Assembly (NCBI GenBank): GCA_020435995.1
Contig: JAGQYO010000007.1
Coordinates: 1 to 64,000 of the forward strand
Source of the DNA: Flavobacteriales bacterium
GTDB taxonomy: Bacteria > Bacteroidota > Bacteroidia > Flavobacteriales_G > Salibacteraceae
Direction: 5' to 3'
DNA length: 64,000 nucleotides
The translations under genes and the position numbers were made by a program. Below the pieces are notes generated by a model. The model searched no databases and was not told where the DNA came from. It saw only the letters and a list, made by a program, of their open reading frames with translations. This document shows, in pieces, positions 1-6,874 of the stretch (position 1 is the stretch's first letter; each line of letters opens with the position of its first letter).

Positions 1-1
1 C

Positions 2-1225
2 AACAAAATGATACAGCAAGTAGCTTCTATTTCTGCTAACAATGATGAAGTAATTGGAACTTTGATCGCTGAAGCAATGGCTAAGGTGAAGAAAGAAGGT
101 GTGATCACGGTTGAAGAAGCAAAAGGAACTGACACTACAGTTGATGTAGTTGAAGGAATGCAATTCGATAGAGGTTATATTTCTCCATACTTCGTTACCA
201 ATGCAGAGAAAATGATTTCTGAATTGGAGAACCCATATATCTTGATTCACGACAAGAAGATTTCTACCATGAAAGATCTTCTTCCTGTACTTGAGAAAAC
301 AGCTCAAACAGGTCGTGGTCTTTTAATTATTGCAGAAGATGTTGACGGTGAAGCTTTGGCTACCTTAGTGGTAAACAAACTTCGTGGTTCGTTGAAAATT
401 GGTGCTGTAAAAGCTCCAGGATTTGGTGATAGAAGAAAAGCCATGCTTGAGGATATCGCAATTCTAACTGGTGGAGTTGTTATTTCTGAAGAGCAAGGTC
501 GTAAGTTAGAAGATGCTACGTTGGAAGACTTAGGTACTTGTGAGAAAATCGAAATGGACAAGGACAACACCACTATTGTAAATGGTGCTGGTTCTAAAGA
601 AGCGATTGTTGCTCGTACCAATCAAATCAAAGCACAAATAGAAACTACTACTTCAGATTATGATAAAGAAAAATTGCAAGAGCGATTGGCTAAGTTAGCT
701 GGTGGTGTTGCGGTTCTTTATATCGGTGCTGCTACCGAAGTAGAAATGAAGGAAAAGAAAGACAGGGTTGACGATGCATTAGCTGCAACTCGTGCTGCTG
801 TTGAAGAAGGTATTGTACCCGGTGGTGGAGTAGCTTTAATTCGTGCAATCGATGCCCTTGAAGGACTTGAAGGTGTGAATGAAGACGAAACTACAGGTAT
901 CAACATTATCCGTAAGGCTTTAGAATCTCCATTGCGTCAGATTATAAAGAATGCAGGTGGCGAAGGTGCCGTTGTGGTTCAGAAAATTAGAGAAGGTAAA
1001 GGAGATTTTGGTTACAACGCTCGTACAAACGTTTACGAAAACTTACTTGCAGCTGGGGTTATTGACCCAACTAAAGTAACTCGTGTTGCTTTAGAGCATG
1101 CTGCGTCAATTTCAGGTATGTTCTTAACTACTGAGTGTGTTCTTTCTGAAGATAAGGACGATGAACCAGCAGGAATGCCACAAATGCCAGGTGGCATGGG
1201 CGGCGGAATGCCAGGTATGATGTAA
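2..1225 (+). CDS. groEL: Chaperonin GroEL (60 kDa), C-terminal part
   Basis: The cytosolic GroEL chaperonin folds proteins inside a double-ring cage with ATP and GroES. The frame is open from the left edge, so roughly the first 140 residues lie outside the window. What remains covers most of the intermediate and apical domains and the second half of the equatorial domain. Visible family signatures include the apical stretch around [13 protein letters not shown], the AALRAA-like segment (here [19 protein letters not shown]) and the disordered C-terminal GGM-rich tail ending [11 protein letters not shown]. groES normally precedes it and would lie off the window. A perfect-stem terminator follows 55 bases after the stop. 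The first ATG in the window is internal and is not the start. Confidence 0.98.
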   Translation, partial: NKMIQQVASISANNDEVIGTLIAEAMAKVKKEGVITVEEAKGTDTTVDVVEGMQFDRGYISPYFVTNAEKMISELENPYILIHDKKISTMKDLLPVLEKTAQTGRGLLIIAEDVDGEALATLVVNKLRGSLKIGAVKAPGFGDRRKAMLEDIAILTGGVVISEEQGRKLEDATLEDLGTCEKIEMDKDNTTIVNGAGSKEAIVARTNQIKAQIETTTSDYDKEKLQERLAKLAGGVAVLYIGAATEVEMKEKKDRVDDALAATRAAVEEGIVPGGGVALIRAIDALEGLEGVNEDETTGINIIRKALESPLRQIIKNAGGEGAVVVQKIREGKGDFGYNARTNVYENLLAAGVIDPTKVTRVALEHAASISGMFLTTECVLSEDKDDEPAGMPQMPGGMGGGMPGMM

Positions 1226-1280
1226 TACCACAAGGTACATTCCTTACAGGCCGGCAATAGCCGAGTCTGACTATATATCA

Positions 1281-1317
1281 AAACCCCTTCTCGAGAAATC
1301 GAGAGGGGGTTTTTTGT
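1281..1317 (+). terminator. Rho-independent terminator of groEL
   Basis: A perfect 14-bp stem (1281-1294 with 1299-1312) closes a GAAA tetraloop and runs into a T-rich tract. It sits 55 bases after the groEL stop and separates that transcript from the next gene. Confidence 0.93.
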
Positions 1318-1382
1318 TTTGGACTTGAAATGCGATTCACAATTGGATTGAGAATTCGTTGATCAATATGTAGCAATAAATA

Positions 1383-1414
1383 TTGAGAATCGCTGGATTA
1401 TTTATTTAGCTTTG
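1383..1414 (+). promoter_or_regulatory. Bacteroidota-type promoter before the secreted paralogue pair
   Basis: TAGCTTTG at 1407-1414 is an exact match to the -7 consensus TAnnTTTG. A TTG at 1383-1385 lies 21 bases upstream at the usual -33 distance. Transcription would start a few bases before the first ATG (1426) or its in-frame alternative (1435). Confidence 0.5.
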
Positions 1415-1425
1415 AATGCATTAAA

Positions 1426-2913
1426 ATGCTGACTATGAGAATAACATCGATTATTTTTTTGTTTTCTTCACTGATTTGCCAAAGTGTAGTTTCCCAAAAT
1501 TCATTTTACAAGTATCTCTATCACGGATACAATAGCGGTCGGAATTACGGGATAAGTGAGGCGATAGTCCTTAACGGCGATACCTTAATTACTGAGGAAG
1601 GTGTTAGTGGTCATGGGGTAAATAGCTCAAGTCTTTCTTTCTTTGATGCTCATGGAAGAAATTTTGACCATTACTTTCCACGAGACACTTCATTCATTCC
1701 AGATTCTTTAGGGCCTCATGGCTCTTCTCGACCAATAAAAACACAACACGGATATTTGGCTTCCTTTGATTACGGTTGGTATGAAAAAACTTTGGTCTCT
1801 GGATTGGCCAATTATGATCATAATGGAGAGTTAATTTGGTTTCATCCATTGACCTTGCAAAATCAGCCCTTTCTAGCTCAGTCTAATGCAAAATATGGAA
1901 CATTGGTATCTCTAGGTCACGACACCCTACATTATTACAACCTCAACGGTATCTTAATCAATAAGATGCCTTATAATAATATAATTAAAATCAGCAGAAG
2001 AAAGAGTGTAGAAGTGATTGAGGCTTCAGACGAACAGGGTTATATTTTTATCAGCAATAAAAATGACTCGTGCCAGCTAATAAAAATTGATTCCAATGGC
2101 CAGAAAAGCAGTGACTCGTTGATTATTGGACTCAATATTTTAGATTTTAAAATATCTAATAACTCCCTAATAACCGTAGAGTCAGACACATCGATTCAGG
2201 TTGTATTTCGAGATTTAGATTTTAATGAATTATATCGTTATTCTTTTACTAATCAGTACCCATTGACGTATGGCCAAATTATTCTCAAGGATTCTCTAGT
2301 TACACTAGTCGTTTATAATAATGTTGATGGAATAAAGTACGGCACTCGTAATATTCCAGAGATTAGAGTTATAAACCTAAAAGGGAAATATCTTAGAAGG
2401 AGGTACCTTAGATATAATGGCGGATATATGGGTATTATTCCTTGGAATGCAATCGGAATATTGGTAAATGGAATAGACTACACTTCGGATAACGGCTACT
2501 TCATGACATTAGGAATGGAAGCTGGCACATTGGATAGGCAGTTTGGTATTCTTAAATCGGACAGCAATATCATGGCAAATGATACCATTCAAGTTCCTGC
2601 AATTCGGTTGTATCTCAATATATGGGATACGGTACTAACGACCATGCCAATGGACACTCTTTCTTTTAAAGAATTCTCAAATAAGAACTCAGTGATTGTT
2701 TTTCCCAATCCTTCAAATGACTGGATACAGATTCAACCTGACCTTCCTATAAAATCAAGTTACCAAATATTTGATTTAAGTGGCCTTTTGGTGCAAAAAA
2801 GCCAATTGAATGAAACCCAAAGAATCGATATTTCTAATCTAAGTACTGGTGGGTATCTATTACAAATTCATGCTTCAGAAGGAGTGCTCCGCAAAAAACT
2901 GATAAAAGAATGA
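1426..2913 (+). CDS. Secreted protein with type IX secretion sorting domain (paralogue 1)
   Basis: Function of the body is unknown. A signal peptide occupies about residues 1-24, with a hydrophobic core and a likely cut after VVSQ. The start may be Met4 (1435), which gives a more typical signal peptide. Residues 421-495 form a type A C-terminal sorting domain: it opens with VIVFPNPSND, has an IFDLSG strand and ends in a basic strand (RKKLIKE). This tail directs export through the type IX system and anchoring or release at the surface. The central region of about 400 residues is rich in short strands and Asn/Asp turns, as in beta-propeller or repeat adhesins, but I cannot assign a fold. It overlaps the next gene by ATGA, and that gene encodes a diverged copy of identical length. 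Confidence 0.85.
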   Translation: MLTMRITSIIFLFSSLICQSVVSQNSFYKYLYHGYNSGRNYGISEAIVLNGDTLITEEGVSGHGVNSSSLSFFDAHGRNFDHYFPRDTSFIPDSLGPHGSSRPIKTQHGYLASFDYGWYEKTLVSGLANYDHNGELIWFHPLTLQNQPFLAQSNAKYGTLVSLGHDTLHYYNLNGILINKMPYNNIIKISRRKSVEVIEASDEQGYIFISNKNDSCQLIKIDSNGQKSSDSLIIGLNILDFKISNNSLITVESDTSIQVVFRDLDFNELYRYSFTNQYPLTYGQIILKDSLVTLVVYNNVDGIKYGTRNIPEIRVINLKGKYLRRRYLRYNGGYMGIIPWNAIGILVNGIDYTSDNGYFMTLGMEAGTLDRQFGILKSDSNIMANDTIQVPAIRLYLNIWDTVLTTMPMDTLSFKEFSNKNSVIVFPNPSNDWIQIQPDLPIKSSYQIFDLSGLLVQKSQLNETQRIDISNLSTGGYLLQIHASEGVLRKKLIKE

Positions 2914-4397
2914 AGTTCAACCTCACGATTTTTTTTAGTTTGATCTCGTTCACCTTAATTGGACAAAGTACCTTTAAAAAACTAATACATCAAACAGATC
3001 CTACAGGAAGAAGTACCGCATACATTGGTAGCGTCTTTTTAGAAAACAACAATCTAGCTGGAAATAAGGAAATTGTTGGCAGGGGTGTTTATGCCCAAAC
3101 ACAATATTTATATAGTCCAAATGGAGATTATTTAAAAACAATTGAACATCCTAAGGACTCCCTAGTTCCTTATGCAGTACCAGAAGAATATGAATATGGA
3201 CCCTGGAAATCAGAGCATGGCTTTCTGGTATCATACTCCTATTCAACTGGGGCAAAGCGCTATTTTTTCACGGTTAAATATGATACTCTCGGAAATGCTG
3301 TGTGGAAGGCGGACACTTTAAGAGTTTATAATAGTGTGTTTAGCGAGTCATATGGTGAATTTATTGAAGGAACTAAAGATTATAAAGCCTCTACCTATTT
3401 AAGACTTGACAAAAAAGGGAAAACCGTTTGGAAAAAAGACTTTCAAGATTCAACATCAATTATTTCACCCAAAAGCAAAGGCTTATGCGTTCAAGGTAAT
3501 TTAGCATATATCTACTTTTCTAATGGCGTTGATAGTTCAGAAATAATCAAGGTAGATACAAATGGAACTATTTTAAAAACCACATTTTTCAGTAGTACAA
3601 ATCTGGTTCGAATGGTTTCAATAGATTCGAATTTCGTGTTAGTAAGTCAAGGTAAAAGCCCACGTCTTTCGTTGAGGAATCAAGATTTTACAGTAATCAA
3701 TCATTATGATTATTTAGATAGCTTTTCAATTTCATTCCAAGATATTAAATTGACTTCTAAAGGCCTTTTGGTATACTCAGTTTTTAGTGTAAACCCTAAA
3801 GTTTACGGATTGTCAAAAATTCCCGAGCTAAGGCTTTTAGACAAAAATTTGAATTACAATTTCCGTCGATATTTTAGAATAAATGAATTTGACACAATCC
3901 CGGAAAATGATGATAATTCCTTTTCTGTGAATATCCGTACCTACCAAGAAGACGCCAAGTCTGGCTACCGAATCTTTATTCAATCGGGTGGTCAAAAACC
4001 AAATTATGCCCCATTTGCTAGCTACCACCTACTCAAAACTGATCCTTTCTTAAATGTTAATGATTCTATCCAACTTGGAGGCACGATAAGGCTGTTCGAA
4101 TTCGACAGCACTCTTATTCCACTAAATCCCATTTCAATAGGAATGATTGAAGGTATTCCTTCTACTCTAGGTCTTAAAATATTTCCTAACCCAACTCATA
4201 ACCAGTTTTCCATTTTAGGACTTACGCAAAACCAACTAGTAGAATTGACCATTTACGATTTAAAAGGGGGCGTGGTATTTAACGAAATAGGCGGCCCAAC
4301 AAATTCGGAGTTTGAACATAATCTACAGAAAGGACTTTATGTTTATGAAATAAAATCTGACAACTCAATTCACAAAGGAAAATTGGTGGTGGATTAG
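2910..4397 (+). CDS. Secreted protein with type IX secretion sorting domain (paralogue 2)
   Basis: This is a tandem paralogue of the preceding gene and is also 495 residues long. The two share conserved landmarks in the same order: the N-terminal FYKYLYH / FKKLIHQ segment after the signal peptide, a central KIPE/NIPE-LR strand, an RRYxRxN segment and the C-terminal sorting domain. The signal peptide ends near residue 19 (LIGQ). The sorting domain spans about residues 422-495 and starts LKIFPNPTHN, ending KGKLVVD. The ATG overlaps the stop of paralogue 1 (ATGA at 2910-2913), so the two are translationally coupled. They are likely cell-surface or released proteins delivered by the PorU/PorV machinery encoded 27 kb away. 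Substrate or ligand is unknown. Confidence 0.85.
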   Translation: MKFNLTIFFSLISFTLIGQSTFKKLIHQTDPTGRSTAYIGSVFLENNNLAGNKEIVGRGVYAQTQYLYSPNGDYLKTIEHPKDSLVPYAVPEEYEYGPWKSEHGFLVSYSYSTGAKRYFFTVKYDTLGNAVWKADTLRVYNSVFSESYGEFIEGTKDYKASTYLRLDKKGKTVWKKDFQDSTSIISPKSKGLCVQGNLAYIYFSNGVDSSEIIKVDTNGTILKTTFFSSTNLVRMVSIDSNFVLVSQGKSPRLSLRNQDFTVINHYDYLDSFSISFQDIKLTSKGLLVYSVFSVNPKVYGLSKIPELRLLDKNLNYNFRRYFRINEFDTIPENDDNSFSVNIRTYQEDAKSGYRIFIQSGGQKPNYAPFASYHLLKTDPFLNVNDSIQLGGTIRLFEFDSTLIPLNPISIGMIEGIPSTLGLKIFPNPTHNQFSILGLTQNQLVELTIYDLKGGVVFNEIGGPTNSEFEHNLQKGLYVYEIKSDNSIHKGKLVVD

Positions 4398-4565
4398 GTC
4401 TTAATTGGGGAGATAAATCACAATTTCGGAAAAGCGCTTATCATTTGGGATTTTCTCTTTGGCACATTCTATTTACCAAAGGACACTTCTGTTTCTATGG
4501 TTGGTGTAAAAGACATTGAAGATCCAATTGGTATTAAAATTCATTTTTGGTTTCCTTTTAAATAA
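4398..4565 (+). pseudogene. Relic: C-terminal end of a sterol desaturase/fatty acid hydroxylase-like gene
   Basis: Immediately after the TAG stop of the secreted protein, the same frame stays open for 55 codons to TAA at 4563. The translation contains NFGKALIIWDFLFGTFYLPKD. This resembles the end of the sterol desaturase / fatty acid hydroxylase superfamily, where the last histidine cluster is followed by an N(Y/F)G...WDxLFGT(F/Y) signature. There is no start codon, and the eight-histidine catalytic core is absent, so this is a decayed 3' fragment, or conceivably an out-of-context read-through tail. It lies just upstream of the HMG-CoA reductase operon and may be the remains of a former member of that lipid cluster. 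Confidence 0.55.
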
Positions 4566-4623
4566 ATTTAGCAGAAATAAAACCCTCCTGCCATGGACTT
4601 TCAATGAGCCAGAAAAAATGTTC

Positions 4624-4631
4624 TACTTTTC
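4624..4631 (+). promoter_or_regulatory. Possible promoter of the HMG-CoA reductase operon
   Basis: TACTTTTC matches seven of the eight positions of TAnnTTTG (last base C). It lies 28 bases before the first ATG of the seven-gene operon. It is the best candidate in the 93-base gap after the hydroxylase relic, but only a near match. Confidence 0.3.
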
Positions 4632-4658
4632 CTACTTCATTTTATCCTCTTAAGTGCT

Positions 4659-5939
4659 ATGGCAAACAATCAGAATCGTGTAAAACACCTCATTGACAAA
4701 ATAGAACAAGAAAAAACGTTTGAGGAGTTCCTTCCTCAACTCGCTCCACTTTCTGCCGAAGAGCTAGGTCAGTTACCCAACAACTCTATCGATTACAAAC
4801 CAACTGCCGAGGGATTGAGCAACCGAATAGGTTTGCTCAAAGAAATAAAAGCCGATTTGGCTCATGTAACTGGCATTAAAAAAGTGAGCGACCCTAATTT
4901 TTTTAATGGCAACATCGAAAATTTTATTGGCATGGCTCAAATTCCAATTGGTTTGGCGGGGCCACTTTTGGTTAGGGGCACACACGCACAAGGTGATTTT
5001 TATATCCCAATGGCTACAACCGAAGGTGCTTTGGTTGCATCGTATAGCCGTGGCATGAAGGTAAGCAGGCTCAGTGGCGGCATTACTTCCATTTGTTTGG
5101 ATGAAGGCGTACAACGAAGCCCGTTTTATAAATTCAGAACCATTCCTGAGGCAGGTATTTTTATCAAGTGGGTTCATACACAATTGGATACTTTCCACGA
5201 AATCGTAAAGGCATCCAGTAGATTTGCTTCGCTCAACGAAGTAAAAACCAACCTCCAAGGAAACAGCGTGATTCTCACCTTCGATTATTCCACAGGAGAT
5301 GCCTCTGGACAAAACATGGTGACCATTTGCACCGATAAAATTTGCAAGCACATTGCGGCCAATTTTGAGATCACACCGCTCGAATGGTATATCGAAAGCA
5401 ATTACTCCGGCGATAAAAAAGCCACAGCACTTTCATTCTCTAATGTAAGAGGCAAAAAGGTAAGTGCCGAATTGGTTATACCTCGTACCTTGGTTGAAGA
5501 CGTTTTAAAAACCACGCCTGAGCAAGTTTCAAAATATTGGCAATCGTCTACCTTGGCAGTGGTTCAAAGTGGCGCCATAGGAGCACAAGGTCACGTAGCG
5601 AATGGACTCACAGCCCTGTTTATTGCTTGCGGCCAAGATGTGGCTTGCATTTCAGAATCGTCTATTGGCCTCACCCGAATGGAAGTGAACCACAACGGAG
5701 ATTTATATACTTCACTTACACTTCCTTCACTTATTGTAGGCACAATTGGTGGCGGTACAGGCTTGCCAACTCAAAAAGAATGTTTGGGATTGTTGGATTG
5801 CGTTGGAGTGGGCAAAGCCAAAAAATTTGCAGAGATCTGTGCTGCAGTCGCTTTGTGTGGGGAAATTTCCATTGCTGCAGCCATGTCTGTCGATCATTTC
5901 ACAACTGCTCATCAGAACCTCGGGCGAAAAAAAGACTAA
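4659..5939 (+). CDS. Hydroxymethylglutaryl-CoA reductase (class I-like)
   Basis: Reduces HMG-CoA to mevalonate and CoA with two NAD(P)H in the cytosol. The 426-residue protein shows all family landmarks: ENFIG at 87-91, the catalytic Glu122 in ATTEGALVAS, the DASGQNM cofactor motif at 214-220, the catalytic lysine within DKK at 252-254, Asp327 in GQDVA, the glycine-rich GTIGGGTGLPTQ at 361-372 and the C-terminal His418. The DKK and GTIGGGTG motifs resemble class I enzymes more than class II degradative ones. It has no membrane anchor. It is the first gene of a seven-gene operon; its stop overlaps the next start (TAATG). No other mevalonate-pathway gene is visible here, while the MEP gene ispF is, so the role of mevalonate in this cell is unclear. 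Confidence 0.93.
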   Translation: MANNQNRVKHLIDKIEQEKTFEEFLPQLAPLSAEELGQLPNNSIDYKPTAEGLSNRIGLLKEIKADLAHVTGIKKVSDPNFFNGNIENFIGMAQIPIGLAGPLLVRGTHAQGDFYIPMATTEGALVASYSRGMKVSRLSGGITSICLDEGVQRSPFYKFRTIPEAGIFIKWVHTQLDTFHEIVKASSRFASLNEVKTNLQGNSVILTFDYSTGDASGQNMVTICTDKICKHIAANFEITPLEWYIESNYSGDKKATALSFSNVRGKKVSAELVIPRTLVEDVLKTTPEQVSKYWQSSTLAVVQSGAIGAQGHVANGLTALFIACGQDVACISESSIGLTRMEVNHNGDLYTSLTLPSLIVGTIGGGTGLPTQKECLGLLDCVGVGKAKKFAEICAAVALCGEISIAAAMSVDHFTTAHQNLGRKKD

Positions 5940-6874
5940 TGGCCGTTCAAAATACCGATCCTTTTTACAAACGAATTTTTCAATACCAGAAAGAGCGATT
6001 CCCTGTTTTGGGCCACGGAGTTTTAATTTCTGCTTTTACATTTTCTGCGGTTTCCTATTCCAGAATCTGCAGAGGTGCCGAAGGTTTTATTCCAATTAAA
6101 GATTTTCTGATTGGTATATGGGCTACCATCACTTTATTTATGTTGGTTCGGATTTTCGATGAATTTAAAGACAAAGAAGATGACGCCAAATACCGAAGTT
6201 ACTTACCCGTACCTCGTGGATTAGTAAGTTTAAAAGAACTTCAAAACATCGCTTGGATTATTGCCATTGCACAAGTAATCGGCATCGCATTTCTTCAAAG
6301 CGAAATGTTGTTGCTTTATGCGGTGGTATTGGGCTACCTGATGCTCATGCGGGTAGAATTTTTTATTCCTGAATGGCTCAAAAACCATCACCTCATCTAC
6401 ATTGGCTCACACATGGTTATCATTCCATTAATTGATATTTATTCAAGCGGATTAGATTGGCTGCTCAGTGGCGCTTCCTTTCATATTGGACTGTTTTGGT
6501 TTTTTGGTGTGTCATTTTGCAACGGCTTGGTTCTGGAGTTCGGTCGAAAACTGAGAACGCCTGCCACTGAAGAAGAAGGCGTGCTTTCCTACACCAAATT
6601 TTTCGGGCAAAAAAGAGGCACTTTAGTTTGGATAGGTACATTGATGCTTACCGCGCTTATCGCAATTGGGGCTAGCCATTTTGCTGGTTACGGAAACGCA
6701 ATTGTTTGGCCTATTCTCATTATCGTCATTTGTTCATCCATTCCCGGCTGGATATTTTTAAAACAACCCACAGCCAAGCTTTCCAAAGTAATTGAATACG
6801 TCTCAGCGGCTTGGACCATTCTAATGTATTTGGCTTTAGGTGGTATTCCTATGATTTCAAAACTCGTTAGCTAG
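5939..6874 (+). CDS. UbiA-family membrane prenyltransferase
   Basis: Members transfer a prenyl group from a prenyl diphosphate to an acceptor within the membrane. The protein has 311 residues and about eight hydrophobic segments. The first Asp-rich motif lies at residues 74-82 (DEFKDKEDD) and is followed by YRSYLPVPRG, the conserved Arg region after it. The second acidic site is replaced by an EFGRKLRTPATEEE stretch (200-213), where aspartates are substituted by glutamates. Acceptor and donor cannot be read from sequence. The start was set at 5939, where the ATG overlaps the HMG-CoA reductase stop. A longer upstream open frame only shadows the reductase. The context suggests the prenyl diphosphate supply and acceptor come from the same operon. 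Confidence 0.85.
   Translation: MAVQNTDPFYKRIFQYQKERFPVLGHGVLISAFTFSAVSYSRICRGAEGFIPIKDFLIGIWATITLFMLVRIFDEFKDKEDDAKYRSYLPVPRGLVSLKELQNIAWIIAIAQVIGIAFLQSEMLLLYAVVLGYLMLMRVEFFIPEWLKNHHLIYIGSHMVIIPLIDIYSSGLDWLLSGASFHIGLFWFFGVSFCNGLVLEFGRKLRTPATEEEGVLSYTKFFGQKRGTLVWIGTLMLTALIAIGASHFAGYGNAIVWPILIIVICSSIPGWIFLKQPTAKLSKVIEYVSAAWTILMYLALGGIPMISKLVS

Noticed and set aside
4773-5351. A long open frame on the minus strand (192 codons) inside the HMG-CoA reductase gene.
   Set aside because: It is antisense to a gene with every HMG-CoA reductase motif and translates to a sequence without family features.
5537-5938. Upstream extension of the UbiA frame, rich in Arg, Ser and Trp.
   Set aside because: It is out of frame with HMG-CoA reductase but antiparallel in composition, lies wholly within that gene and adds no UbiA homology. 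The ATG at 5939 gives the tight overlap seen at all neighbouring junctions.
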